64,000 nucleotides of DNA from Bog-950 sp044225825 (lineage in GTDB: Bacteria; Bacteroidota; Bacteroidia; Chitinophagales; LD1), in contig JBGAIB010000005.1 of the NCBI GenBank assembly GCA_044225825.1, forward strand, positions 1-64,000, given 5' to 3'. The translations under genes were made by a program, and so were the position numbers. Below the pieces are notes generated by a model. It did not search any database, was not told the DNA's origin, and worked only from the letters and a program-made list of their open reading frames with translations. The number at the start of each line of letters is the position of its first letter. Within the stretch, counting starts at the first letter, position 1. Positions 9,897 to 19,308 of this stretch are shown in pieces.

Positions 9897-12083
9897 TTAT
9901 GGCTTGGTACGAACCAGATCTAAATCAATACGACGCAGAATAATATCAGCCGAAAGTATTTTTACTTTCACTTTATCGCCCAACTGATAGCGCTTACCGG
10001 TTCGTGTTCCTACCAGCCGCACAAACTTCTCATCAAACACAAAGTCCTCCTCCCCTAACAAATCTACACTTACCATGCCTTCGCATTTGTTGTCCGTCAT
10101 TTCAACAAATATGCCTTTAGGTATAACCCCGGTAACAATACCATCAAACTCCAAACCAATTTTATCCTGTAAAAATTCTATTTGTTTGTATTTAACTGCA
10201 TCTCGTTCGGCATCCATAGCCTTGCGTTCCATTAGGGATGAGTTCTTACAAAGTGTTTCAAGTTCATCGCGATCTACAATTCTATCACTACCGGTTAATT
10301 GCAAATGGAGCAAGCGATGCACCAATACATCAGGGTAACGGCGAATTGGAGAAGTGAAGTGCGTATAATATTCCATGGCCAAGCCATAGTGGCCAATATT
10401 TTCTGTTGTATAAGCGGCCTTCGCCATACTGCGTATAGCCATGGTTTCAATAACATTCTGCTCAGGCTTTCCTTCTACACGTTTTAACAAGGCATTTAAG
10501 GTGCCGGCTATCTGTTTCGGTTCTTCAAATTTAAGCGAGTACCCAAATCCTGAAGCTACTGCAGCAAACTGTTCTAACTTACCTAAATCCGGACTATCGT
10601 GCACGCGGTAAACAAAAGGTTTACCCTGCTTACCTCCTTTTATACGGCTGCCGAATTTGGCAACAGTTTCGTTGGCCAATAGCATAAAGTCCTCCACCAA
10701 CAAGTGGGCATCCTTCCGTATCTTCAGCACTATGCCTATAGGTTTACCGGTTGCATCCAGTTTAAACCGCACCTCGGCTTTCTCAAAACCTATAGCTCCG
10801 TTCTTAAAGCGTTGTTCACGAATTTTTTTCGAAACCTTAAGTAGTACAGCTAGTTCATCATGATAATCGCCCTTACCGGTTTCCAGTATTTGCTGCACTT
10901 CTTCGTATGTAAATCTCCGATTGCTGTGAATAACAGTTTTAGCGATTGTAAAGTGCTTGATATTTAACTTATCGTCAAATTCAAAGATGGCGGCAAAGGT
11001 CAACTTATCTTCGTGCGGGCGTAACGAACATAACTCGTTCGATAATTTTTCTGGAAGCATAGGACAAACACGGTCAGGCAAATAAACGCTGGTGCCACGG
11101 CGTTCTGCTTCTTTGTCCAGTTCAGAACCTTCCGGTATATAATGGCCCACATCGGCAATGTGGACGCCAATCTCGTAATTGCCGTTTTCCAAAACTCTGA
11201 ACGAAAGTGCATCATCAAAGTCTTTAGCATCTTCCGGGTCAATGGTAAAGGTTAACACATCACGGAAATCGATCCGTTTGGCTACTTCCGCAGGGCTTAT
11301 CGCCTCGCTTACATTTTCCAATTCGCCATAAACACTTTTCGGGAACTCGATACTAAAGCCATTATCCATCAAAATGCGCTTCATATCTAGGTCCGAAGAA
11401 GCGCCCCCTGTTAAGATTTCCAGCACCTCGCCCAGTGGATTTTTGGTACCGGTATTCCAATTGGTAACCCGCACTATCACACGGTCATCACTTTTAGCTC
11501 CGTGTAAGGAGTCGAGTGGCACAAAGATATCTGTATTCAACCTGCGGTCGTCTGCTACAAAAAATGCAAAACGTTCTAATACTTCTACCCTACCGGTAAA
11601 GGTATCCTGCGAACGCTTTACAATACCAATAATTTCACCTTCAGGGCGGCGGCCATGCGCAATAATGCGCACCTTCACCTGGTCACCCTGCATAGCCGTA
11701 CGAACAAACTTCTTAGGAATAAAAATATCCTTAACAAATCCGTCCACGCTCACAAATCCATCTCCACTGCGGGTTAAATCCACTGTGCCGAAAAAGTAGC
11801 GGCCACCACCTTTGTTTCTCTTTTCTTCCAGTGGGGCATCTACATGCAGCAGCCTGATCTTACCTTTGTTTTCAATCTGAATTACACCTTCTCGGTCTAG
11901 TTCATTCAGGGCAATTATTACCTCTTCCTGGGTTAGCTTCTTCAATAATTTCGGGAAAATGCTTTTCAGGCCTGCATCCTTGCCAAGTGCTTTAATAACA
12001 CTAAGCACCAGGCCCGTATTACTTCTGTTAGGGACATGCTTTTTCTTGTCCTTCTTCTTTTCTTTCTTAATCTTTTTACTCAT
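9897..12083 (-). CDS. rnr: Ribonuclease R, 3'-5' exoribonuclease
   Basis: 728 residues, typical for RNase R. In order: a Lys-rich N-terminus (about 1-17), a winged-helix segment (about 20-80), cold-shock RNA-binding domains (about 90-220), the RNB catalytic domain with the Asp-rich motif DPEDAKDFDDAL, and a C-terminal S1 domain (about 640-725). It degrades structured RNA processively in RNA turnover and rRNA quality control. The stop codon lies one base from the convergent rRNA methyltransferase stop. Confidence 0.93.
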   Translation of the reverse strand: MSKKIKKEKKKDKKKHVPNRSNTGLVLSVIKALGKDAGLKSIFPKLLKKLTQEEVIIALNELDREGVIQIENKGKIRLLHVDAPLEEKRNKGGGRYFFGTVDLTRSGDGFVSVDGFVKDIFIPKKFVRTAMQGDQVKVRIIAHGRRPEGEIIGIVKRSQDTFTGRVEVLERFAFFVADDRRLNTDIFVPLDSLHGAKSDDRVIVRVTNWNTGTKNPLGEVLEILTGGASSDLDMKRILMDNGFSIEFPKSVYGELENVSEAISPAEVAKRIDFRDVLTFTIDPEDAKDFDDALSFRVLENGNYEIGVHIADVGHYIPEGSELDKEAERRGTSVYLPDRVCPMLPEKLSNELCSLRPHEDKLTFAAIFEFDDKLNIKHFTIAKTVIHSNRRFTYEEVQQILETGKGDYHDELAVLLKVSKKIREQRFKNGAIGFEKAEVRFKLDATGKPIGIVLKIRKDAHLLVEDFMLLANETVAKFGSRIKGGKQGKPFVYRVHDSPDLGKLEQFAAVASGFGYSLKFEEPKQIAGTLNALLKRVEGKPEQNVIETMAIRSMAKAAYTTENIGHYGLAMEYYTHFTSPIRRYPDVLVHRLLHLQLTGSDRIVDRDELETLCKNSSLMERKAMDAERDAVKYKQIEFLQDKIGLEFDGIVTGVIPKGIFVEMTDNKCEGMVSVDLLGEEDFVFDEKFVRLVGTRTGKRYQLGDKVKVKILSADIILRRIDLDLVRTKP

Positions 12084-12263
12084 AAAACTTTAATAAATAC
12101 AATACTATCATCCGCCTGTCTTTTAATTGCGCTGTTCATGTTTATAACGGACGGCTAAAAATTATCACTAGCCTAACTGGAGGAAAGTTACTATTTAAAT
12201 GCGTGAAGACAGAAAACGCATTTGCATGTTGCAAAAGTAAAACAACAAATCGAATAAAACAAA

Positions 12264-13049
12264 TTACTCTACAATGAAGAAAGGATTCAATAAATCCTGC
12301 TTGTTATACGTAAGCGGTTTATGGGTTACTGCATTAATCACTCTTCTACCGGCGTATAAGGCTACAGCATGTGCTGCGCCGGTATCCCATTCCATAGTAG
12401 GGCCAAAGCGTGGATAAACATCTGCCTTACCTTCTGCCACCATGCATAATTTCAAGGAACTTCCCTTTGAAACAAAATCAACAACCTTGCCTTGTTCTCT
12501 TAAGCGTTCTACAAATGCAAGCGTATCATCTGTCAGGTGCGAACGGCTGGCTACCACTTTCACCTTCTTTAACAAGCTATAGTGCGTTCCTCCCGTCATT
12601 TGTTTGAATTCCGCATCACCTTCTGCAACAAAAGAGCCAGTACCTGCTGCACCAAAACAGGTATAATTTAATACTGGCGCAAACACAACGCCCAGTACAG
12701 GTACTCCGTTTTCAATCAGGGCTATGTTTACGGTAAAGTCGCCATTACGCTTTATAAATTCCTTCGTCCCATCCAATGGATCAACCAACCAAAAGCGGGT
12801 CCATTCCTTGCGCTCTTCATATGGCACCTGCTTGTTCTCTTCCGAGATTACCGGAATTGCTGGCCAAAGCCTATTTAATCCTTCCATAATAACCTCATTG
12901 CTCCTTTTATCGGCAATCGTTAACGGACTATTATCTCCTTTTACTTCTATTTCAAACGGACCGTTATAAACCCCCAGAATGGCCTCTCCCGCCTTTTGTG
13001 CCAGCCTAACCAATTCAGTTATATCAATATCGTGATAAGTATAACTCAT
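12264..13049 (-). CDS. cysQ: 3'(2'),5'-bisphosphate nucleotidase CysQ
   Basis: 261 residues of the Mg2+-dependent inositol-monophosphatase superfamily. The metal-binding motif WLVDPLDGTKEF and the upstream acidic SEEN motif are intact, as is WDTGAAHAV near the C-terminus. CysQ hydrolyses 3'-phosphoadenosine 5'-phosphate, the by-product of PAPS-dependent sulfation or sulfate assimilation. It is last in the nucleotide-sugar operon and overlaps rmlD by four bases (13046-13049). The position may hint that a polysaccharide is sulfated, but no sulfotransferase or PAPS synthesis gene is in view, so that is speculative. Confidence 0.88.
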   Translation of the reverse strand: MSYTYHDIDITELVRLAQKAGEAILGVYNGPFEIEVKGDNSPLTIADKRSNEVIMEGLNRLWPAIPVISEENKQVPYEERKEWTRFWLVDPLDGTKEFIKRNGDFTVNIALIENGVPVLGVVFAPVLNYTCFGAAGTGSFVAEGDAEFKQMTGGTHYSLLKKVKVVASRSHLTDDTLAFVERLREQGKVVDFVSKGSSLKLCMVAEGKADVYPRFGPTMEWDTGAAHAVALYAGRRVINAVTHKPLTYNKQDLLNPFFIVE

Positions 13050-13900
13050 GCCAACAACTTCATACAGTTTAGCAAACTTTCTCGCCAGTAAGGTATTTCA
13101 ATGGCAAAGGTTTCTTTCACCTTTGCTTTATTAAGCACACTATATAAAGGCCGGGTAGCAGGTGTAGGATATTGTTTGGTAAGGATGGGATTTATTTTCG
13201 TACGAAGGCCCGCATTGTCGCGAATAGCAATGGCAAAATCGTACCAACTGCAAACCCCTTCGTTGCTATAATTGTAAATTCCGGGCACCCAGTTTTTTTC
13301 ACCTACCAACTGCAGGATGAAGGCAGCCAGATCTCTCGCATAGGTAGGAGTTCCAACCTGGTCGTAAATAACATTCAGTGTTTCACGCTCCTTACAAAGG
13401 CGCAATATAGTTTTCACAAAATTAGTACCGAAGGAGGAATACACCCAGGAGGTCCGCAGAATGATAGCATCTGCGTTTCGGGCCATCACCAGTTCCTCAC
13501 CTTTCAGTTTACTCGATCCGTATACCGACAGCGGATTGGGCGCATCAGTTTCCTGCAACGGCCGCCCAATTGTTCCGTCGAAAATAAAATCAGTACTGAC
13601 ATGTAACAGGCGCACATTATATTTTTTACAGGCCGCAGCCAAATTGCCGGCGCCATCAGCATTTATTTGGTATGCCTTTGCTGCTTCGCTTTCTGCCTTA
13701 TCTACCGCAGTATAAGCAGCACAATTTATTACATACGCATAGTCGCCAGACTCTAATACCCGGTCTATTTCAACGACATCATAAATATCCAGACTTTGTC
13801 GGTCGAAAAAACTAAAAGCACCATCTTCCTTTAGCGATGCTAAAAAGTTAAGTTCAGAACCTAATTGACCGTGGGCACCGGTTACCAGTATCTTGCTCAT
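13046..13900 (-). CDS. rmlD: dTDP-4-dehydrorhamnose reductase RmlD
   Basis: 284-residue extended SDR enzyme. The N-terminal NAD(P)-binding loop is VTGAHGQLGSEL; the substrate and catalytic region reads VSTDFIFDG and YGSSKLKGEE (Tyr and Lys of YxxxK). It performs the last step of dTDP-L-rhamnose synthesis. One base separates it from rmlC upstream and it overlaps cysQ downstream by four bases, so these genes are co-transcribed. Confidence 0.92.
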   Translation of the reverse strand: MSKILVTGAHGQLGSELNFLASLKEDGAFSFFDRQSLDIYDVVEIDRVLESGDYAYVINCAAYTAVDKAESEAAKAYQINADGAGNLAAACKKYNVRLLHVSTDFIFDGTIGRPLQETDAPNPLSVYGSSKLKGEELVMARNADAIILRTSWVYSSFGTNFVKTILRLCKERETLNVIYDQVGTPTYARDLAAFILQLVGEKNWVPGIYNYSNEGVCSWYDFAIAIRDNAGLRTKINPILTKQYPTPATRPLYSVLNKAKVKETFAIEIPYWRESLLNCMKLLA

Positions 13901-13901
13901 T

Positions 13902-14456
13902 CTAAAATTGAAAGTTGGTCAGACAATTTGAGAAGGTAGGCAACACTTTATCCTTATCCGAAACCAGTATATCTGCCGGGTTCAGCTGCCAGTCGATACC
14001 CAGTTCAGCATCCGAAAACAAAATGCCTCCTTCACTCTCCTTCGAATAAAAATTATCGCATTTATATTGAAAGATGCAGGAATCGCTTAACACGGCAAAA
14101 CCATGGGCAAAACCGCGGGGAATGTATAGCTGCTTTTTATTTTCTGCACTAAGCAGGATAGAATAGTGCTTCCCGAAAGTTGGTGAGCCCTTGCGGATAT
14201 CAACCGCAACATCCAGCACTTCACCTTCTATTACCCTAACAAGTTTTGCCTGTGCCATTGGATTAAGCTGATAATGAAGGCCTCGCAAAACCCCACGAGC
14301 GCTCCGCGATTCGTTATCCTGCACAAACTCAGTAGTTATGCCTTCAGCCGCAAAAACCTGCTTATTAAAGCTTTCGAAAAAATAGCCCCGGGCATCGGCA
14401 AAAACTCGTGGTTCAAAAACTTTCAATCCCGTAAACCCTGTTTCAACAAATGGCAT
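13902..14456 (-). CDS. rmlC: dTDP-4-dehydrorhamnose 3,5-epimerase RmlC
   Basis: 184-residue cupin. Family motifs are present: RGLHYQ with the catalytic His, VDIRKGSPTFGK and PRGFAHGF. It converts dTDP-4-keto-6-deoxyglucose to the L-lyxo form before RmlD. Length and motifs are standard. It sits 30 bp downstream of the PHP phosphatase gene and immediately before rmlD. Confidence 0.92.
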   Translation of the reverse strand: MPFVETGFTGLKVFEPRVFADARGYFFESFNKQVFAAEGITTEFVQDNESRSARGVLRGLHYQLNPMAQAKLVRVIEGEVLDVAVDIRKGSPTFGKHYSILLSAENKKQLYIPRGFAHGFAVLSDSCIFQYKCDNFYSKESEGGILFSDAELGIDWQLNPADILVSDKDKVLPTFSNCLTNFQF

Positions 14457-14486
14457 ATCCTGGTTGTTACTATATCTTAAGTTAAT

Positions 14487-15248
14487 TTAAATCAAAGTCC
14501 TGTTCGCCAGTTTATCGTACGTCAGTATTTTTTCGAGATACTTTAGCTTCAAGCACTCCTGTAACGTATCAAACTGCGTAAGCTTATGTAAATCTGTACC
14601 AACAAAGTTCACCAGCTTTTCATCAATCATTTTTTCAGCAGCATTTTTAGCTCCCTTACCATACTTCCCCAGCAGTGAGCCCAGATTTATTTGAAAATGT
14701 ACATTGCGGTCCTTTAACGAATAGTAGGAATCAAAGCCACTTTCGTAGTAGTAGGGGTATCGTTCCGGGTGAGCTAATACTACCCGGTAATTAGCCAACT
14801 GCAATTTATAGATTAGGTCAAAAACCATATTCTGCTTCTGCAGGTAGGAGAACTCAACCAACACATAATTTTTACCAAAAGTCAGTAGATCGTTCTGCTC
14901 AATTTTATCGTACATCGAACTATCAGCGTAATACTCCGCAATTGCATCGAATTCTATATCTATATTTTGCTTGGCTAATTCCACCCTTACGGCATCTCTA
15001 CCGCTTAAAACAATTGCAGTGGTATTCACATAGCCGTCTGCCATGATATGCGGAGAGGTAATTATTTTTTTAAAGCCGAACTCTTTAAAGTGCTTCAGCA
15101 TTTGGATAGTCGTAGCCATATCAGGTGAGCCATCGTCAATCCCGGGAATCAAATGTGAGTGCATATCAACAGCCATAAGGCTGTAATCCGTTAGGCTGGA
15201 AGGGGCTTCCTTTTTTCCTCCAAATAGTGCTGAAAGCTTATTAAACAC
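14487..15248 (-). CDS. CpsB/YwqE-type PHP-family tyrosine-protein phosphatase
   Basis: 253 residues. Metal-ligand motifs of the PHP fold are visible: DMHSHLIPGIDDGS, ITSPHIM, VVLAHPERYP and FVGTDLHK. Gram-positive CpsB/YwqE enzymes dephosphorylate the tyrosine kinase controlling capsule chain length; Bacteroidota relatives lie in exopolysaccharide loci as here. The matching BY-kinase/Wzc is not in the window. The start is GTG at 15248 (MFNKLSALFGGKK), which matches the short basic N-terminus usual in this family. It may act as a regulator of polysaccharide export. Confidence 0.82.
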   Translation of the reverse strand: MFNKLSALFGGKKEAPSSLTDYSLMAVDMHSHLIPGIDDGSPDMATTIQMLKHFKEFGFKKIITSPHIMADGYVNTTAIVLSGRDAVRVELAKQNIDIEFDAIAEYYADSSMYDKIEQNDLLTFGKNYVLVEFSYLQKQNMVFDLIYKLQLANYRVVLAHPERYPYYYESGFDSYYSLKDRNVHFQINLGSLLGKYGKGAKNAAEKMIDEKLVNFVGTDLHKLTQFDTLQECLKLKYLEKILTYDKLANRTLI

Positions 15249-15295
15249 AAATCAATTTGTGACTAAGATAATGGTTTAGGCGGAAGCAAGGCCCC

Positions 15296-16288
15296 TTATC
15301 CCTTATAAAGGTCTTTAAAGTAGTTGACGGTAAGTTCAAGTCCTTTGCCAAAGTTAAATTCAGGCTTGTAGCCCAATAATTGCTGTGCCTTACTTATGTC
15401 AGCCAGCGAATTACGTATATCTCCTAACCTGGCCTCACGGTAAGTGGCAGGATGATCGCTGCCCAATAACTGCTGAATAGAAGAATACAACTGCTTTACT
15501 GAGAAATTCTCACCAACGGCAATGTTATAAACTTGTCCGAATGCTTCTTGATTTTCGCAGAGCATCGCTTTCACATTGGCTTGTACCGCATTCTCCACAA
15601 ACGTAAAATCCCGGGTTTGCTCTCCATCACCGTCAATAAACACCTCTTCGCGGCTCATTATTTTCGAAACAAACAGCGGAATTACAGCGGCATACATGCC
15701 ATTGGGGTCCTGCTTAGGACCGAAAATATTAAAGTATCGTAGGCCTATAATACGCATGCCATATGTAGCGCTAAACACAGATGCATACAGTTCATTGGCA
15801 TATTTACTTACAGCATAGGGCGAAAGTTGCTTACCTATCTTCTCTTCCCTCTTGGGCAAAGAGGCTTCGTCTCCATATACCGAAGAGGACGAGGCATATA
15901 CAAAATGTTTTACGCCCGAATCCTTGGCAGCGGTAAGCATGTTCACAAAGCCGCCAACATTTACATCATTGGTATTCCAGGGTTCTTTGATAGACCGGGG
16001 AACTGAACCCAGCGCTGCCTGATGCGATACATAATCAATACCCTCACAGGCTTTGCGGCAAGTTGCAAGATCGCGTATATCACCTTCTATAAATTCAAAG
16101 GAAGGGTTAGACTTAAAGGGCTCAATATTCTGCACTCGGCCTGTTGCCAAACTGTCGAATACCCGCACTTTACGGGCACCGTATTTCAGCAGGTATTCAA
16201 CTAAATTGGAGCCAATAAAACCTGCGCCACCGGTCACTAAAAAGCTGCTTCCCGATAAATCGCGTTGATGATAGTTGCTGTCAAACAT
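15296..16288 (-). CDS. UDP-N-acetylhexosamine 4-epimerase-like SDR (WbpP/TviC type)
   Basis: About 330 residues with the N-terminal loop LVTGGAGFIGSNLVEYLL, ASSSSVYGD and the YxxxK catalytic pair in SPYAVSKY. The N-terminal extension before the Rossmann fold and the sequence RYFNIFGPKQDPNGMYAAVIP resemble WbpP/TviC, which interconvert UDP-GlcNAc and UDP-GalNAc or their uronic acids. I start at ATG 16288 (MFDSNYHQ); a GTG at 16327 would add 13 residues of no visible function. In the same operon the TviB-like dehydrogenase (17436-18725) suggests the pair makes UDP-GalNAcA. Substrate is inferred. Confidence 0.82.
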   Translation of the reverse strand: MFDSNYHQRDLSGSSFLVTGGAGFIGSNLVEYLLKYGARKVRVFDSLATGRVQNIEPFKSNPSFEFIEGDIRDLATCRKACEGIDYVSHQAALGSVPRSIKEPWNTNDVNVGGFVNMLTAAKDSGVKHFVYASSSSVYGDEASLPKREEKIGKQLSPYAVSKYANELYASVFSATYGMRIIGLRYFNIFGPKQDPNGMYAAVIPLFVSKIMSREEVFIDGDGEQTRDFTFVENAVQANVKAMLCENQEAFGQVYNIAVGENFSVKQLYSSIQQLLGSDHPATYREARLGDIRNSLADISKAQQLLGYKPEFNFGKGLELTVNYFKDLYKG

Positions 16289-16345
16289 ATTTAGAATCGA
16301 ACAGGCATTCTTGGCGCCCGTTGGCACGAATATAATAAGCTACGC

Positions 16346-17413
16346 TTACCGCGAAGCATATTGTTGTTCATAGTATTTCTGGTAGGCACCGGAGGTAACA
16401 TGCGTTAACCATTCCTCGTTTGCCAGATACCAATCAATAGTTTTTTCCAAACCCTCTTCAAAAGTAACGGATGGACTCCAGCCCAGGTTTTTGTTAAGCT
16501 TGGTAGCATCAATTGCATAACGGCGGTCATGTCCGGGCCTGTCCTTTACATAGGTTATTAGCTTTTCCGAATCTCCTTCCGTACGGGCAAGTTTCCGGTC
16601 CATTATGCGGCACATTAAACGTATCAACTCAATATTTTGCCACTCATTAAAACCACCAATGTTATAGGTCTCGCCCAATTCACCCTTGTGCAATATAGTA
16701 TCAATGGCCCTGGCGTGGTCCACCACCCACAACCAATCGCGCGTATATTTACCATCCCCATAAACAGGCAGTGGCTTGTTGTTTTTAATATTATGGATAA
16801 ACAGCGGTATCAATTTCTCAGGGAATTGATGCGAACCATAATTGTTTGAACAGTTTGAGATTACCACTGGCAAATTGTAGGTATTAAAATAGGCCCTAAC
16901 AAAGTGGTCGCTGCTTGCCTTTGAAGCGCTATAAGGCGATTGAGGATCGTAAGGTGTAGTCTCCAGAAAAAAACCGGTATCGCCCAACGAACCGTAAACC
17001 TCATCTGTTGAAATATGATAGAAAATACGGTCCTTACGCAAGGGTTTATCCTTTGAACATTCCCATGTACGCTTGGCCGCATTCAATAGATTTACAGTTC
17101 CTAAAACGTTTGTAACAACAAACTCCAAAGGATTACTGATAGAACGGTCTACATGGCTTTCTGCAGCCAAATGCACTACAGCCAAAAACTTGTGCTCATC
17201 AAATAAACCATTAATGAAAGAAGCATCAGTTATATCACCCTTAACGAATTTGTAATTGGGTTTACCCTCCACATCCTTAAGGTTCTCGAGATTACCGGCG
17301 TACGTCAGTTTGTCAAGGTTGTACACCTCATAATCGGGATAATTATTTACGAAAAGCCGTACGACGTGTGAACCAATAAATCCGGCTCCGCCGGTAACTA
17401 ATATCTTTTTCAT
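16346..17413 (-). CDS. rmlB: dTDP-glucose 4,6-dehydratase RmlB
   Basis: 355-residue extended SDR. NAD-binding loop VTGGAGFIGSHVVRLF, the characteristic STDEVYGSLG with the active-site Asp-Glu pair, and YSASKASSDH with catalytic Tyr/Lys are intact. It makes dTDP-4-keto-6-deoxyglucose for RmlC and RmlD in the same operon. RmlA, which makes dTDP-glucose, is absent from the window. Confidence 0.93.
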   Translation of the reverse strand: MKKILVTGGAGFIGSHVVRLFVNNYPDYEVYNLDKLTYAGNLENLKDVEGKPNYKFVKGDITDASFINGLFDEHKFLAVVHLAAESHVDRSISNPLEFVVTNVLGTVNLLNAAKRTWECSKDKPLRKDRIFYHISTDEVYGSLGDTGFFLETTPYDPQSPYSASKASSDHFVRAYFNTYNLPVVISNCSNNYGSHQFPEKLIPLFIHNIKNNKPLPVYGDGKYTRDWLWVVDHARAIDTILHKGELGETYNIGGFNEWQNIELIRLMCRIMDRKLARTEGDSEKLITYVKDRPGHDRRYAIDATKLNKNLGWSPSVTFEEGLEKTIDWYLANEEWLTHVTSGAYQKYYEQQYASR

Positions 17414-17435
17414 CAGCTGTTGTTGTGTATAATTA

Positions 17436-18725
17436 CTACAGACTCCAGTAAGTAAACGATTTCACTTTGTTTCTCAGATCACCTTTAACATCCACAACTA
17501 TGCCGTCCTTTTTCAGCAGCTTCTTAAAGAAGGCATCATCCAGGGTGCTGAATTGCTCATGGTTAACTGCTACTATTACCGCATCGTAATCAGTTCCATA
17601 TTCTTTGTGGAGGTGTATACCGTACTCTTCGTGAAACTCTACGGCATCAGCATAAGGATCGGTAACTTCAGTTTGAACGGAATAACGTTTCAATTCTTCG
17701 ATAACATCTACAACTTTTGAGTTACGGATATCGCTTACGTTTTCCTTAAAGGTTGCGCCCATAACCAAAACGCGTGTTGAATCTACCTGTTTATGCAATT
17801 TGATCAATGCCTGCACCAATTTGCGGGCAACGTGCGCACCCATATCATCATTAATACGACGGCCGGCAAGGATAACCTCCGGGTTATAACCTAACTCGTT
17901 TGCCTTGTATGTAAGGTAATAAGGGTCAACACCAATGCAGTGTCCGCCTACTAAACCTGGGAAGAACTTCAGGAAGTTCCATTTCGTTCCAGCCGCTTCT
18001 AAAACTTCATAGGTATTTATACCCATCAAATCAAAAATGCGCGAAAGCTCATTCATCAGCGCAATGTTCAGGTCACGCTGGGTATTCTCAATAATTTTCG
18101 CCGCCTCAGCTACTTTAATACTGGAGGCACGGTGTGTTCCTGCGGTAACAATTATCTCATACGTACGGGCAATAATATCCAGCGATTCAGCATCGCAACC
18201 GGAAACCACCTTCTTGATCTTTGTAATGGTATGTTCTTTATCACCCGGGTTAATCCGTTCGGGAGAATAGCCGAGTTTAAAATCCACACCCATTTTCAGC
18301 CCTGATATACGTTCCATTACCGGTAGGCAATCATCTTCAGTACAACCCGGATAAACGGTAGATTCAAACACTACATAGTCTCCTTTTTTCAGCACTTTAC
18401 CTATAGTTTCGCTGGCACTTAAAACCGGCTTTAAATCGGGCACATTGTGCTTATCCACCGGCGTAGGTACCGCAACAATAAAGAAGTTGGCCTCCTTTAA
18501 ATCGTTCAGATCTGCTGTAAATTTTATGTCGGTCCCTTCAAAATCCTTGGCCTCAAGTTCGCAACTTGGGTCAATATTCTGCTTCATCAAATCAACCCTT
18601 TTCTGATTGATATCAAAACCAATCACAGAAATCTTACGGGCAAATTCCAGCGCAATTGGCAGCCCCACATATCCCAATCCAATTACGGCTAACTTTTTCT
18701 TTTTGCTTAATAATTCCTCTACCAT
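17436..18725 (-). CDS. UDP-N-acetylhexosamine 6-dehydrogenase (TviB/WbpA/WbpO type)
   Basis: 429 residues of the UDP-glucose/GDP-mannose dehydrogenase superfamily. N-terminal NAD loop is VIGLGYVGLPIALEFA and the catalytic-cysteine region is GLVGGHCIGVDPYYL, which is the N-acetylhexosamine-dehydrogenase form rather than the Ugd form found at 20273. It oxidises UDP-GlcNAc or UDP-GalNAc to the uronic acid. Pairing with the 4-epimerase favours GalNAcA; pairing with the acetyltransferase and aminotransferase favours a GlcNAcA-derived diacetamido sugar. Both may hold. It lies one base downstream of the acetyltransferase stop. Confidence 0.85.
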   Translation of the reverse strand: MVEELLSKKKKLAVIGLGYVGLPIALEFARKISVIGFDINQKRVDLMKQNIDPSCELEAKDFEGTDIKFTADLNDLKEANFFIVAVPTPVDKHNVPDLKPVLSASETIGKVLKKGDYVVFESTVYPGCTEDDCLPVMERISGLKMGVDFKLGYSPERINPGDKEHTITKIKKVVSGCDAESLDIIARTYEIIVTAGTHRASSIKVAEAAKIIENTQRDLNIALMNELSRIFDLMGINTYEVLEAAGTKWNFLKFFPGLVGGHCIGVDPYYLTYKANELGYNPEVILAGRRINDDMGAHVARKLVQALIKLHKQVDSTRVLVMGATFKENVSDIRNSKVVDVIEELKRYSVQTEVTDPYADAVEFHEEYGIHLHKEYGTDYDAVIVAVNHEQFSTLDDAFFKKLLKKDGIVVDVKGDLRNKVKSFTYWSL

Positions 18726-18726
18726 A

Positions 18727-19308
18727 TTATTTTATTTTATTAACCTTACCATCTTTTAATTGATATTTCTCTCCGCTTTCCGGACATGTAGCAAGACCAT
18801 CTTTATCAAAGTTCAAGCGATGTCCATATTCACTCATCCAACCCATTTGTCGTGCCGGGTTTCCAACCACCAAGGCGTAGGCCGGCACCGTTTTGGTAAC
18901 AACTGCTCCTGCTCCAATAAAAGCAAATTCACCGATATCATGTCCACAGACAATAGTAGCATTAGCACCAATGGATGCCCCGTGCTTAACCACGGTTTTC
19001 GCATATTGCCCCCTGCGGTTAACCGCACTGCGGGGATTAGTAACGTTGGTAAATACCATAGACGGACCCAGGAAAACATCATCCTCACATATTACACCTG
19101 TGTAGATGGAAACGTTGTTTTGCACCTTCACATTATTCCCCAATACCACCTCAGGGCTTATTACCACATTCTGACCGATGTTACAATTCTCACCAATTAC
19201 ACAATTAGGCATCACATGGCTAAAATGCCAGATCTTGGTTCCTTTTCCGATAGTGCATCCTTCGTCAACTATTGCCGATTGATGCACAAAATAATCTAGA
19301 GATTCCAT
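18727..19308 (-). CDS. WbpD/WlbB-like sugar-nucleotide N-acetyltransferase
   Basis: 193 residues built of hexapeptide repeats of the left-handed beta-helix type (for example IGENCNIGQNVVIS, IGAGAVVTKTVPAYAL). WbpD/WlbB enzymes N-acetylate UDP-2-acetamido-3-amino-2,3-dideoxy-glucuronate; the sequence WHFSHVMPNCVIGENC is a typical family opening. Its start overlaps the upstream xylose synthase stop by one base. The aminotransferase at 21580 is the natural preceding step. A WbpB/WlbA oxidoreductase that would link dehydrogenase and aminotransferase is not present in the window. Confidence 0.82.
   Translation of the reverse strand: MESLDYFVHQSAIVDEGCTIGKGTKIWHFSHVMPNCVIGENCNIGQNVVISPEVVLGNNVKVQNNVSIYTGVICEDDVFLGPSMVFTNVTNPRSAVNRRGQYAKTVVKHGASIGANATIVCGHDIGEFAFIGAGAVVTKTVPAYALVVGNPARQMGWMSEYGHRLNFDKDGLATCPESGEKYQLKDGKVNKIK

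Noticed and set aside
10075..11799. Open frames antisense to RNase R
   Set aside because: The RNB and S1 domains on the minus strand account for the coding signal.
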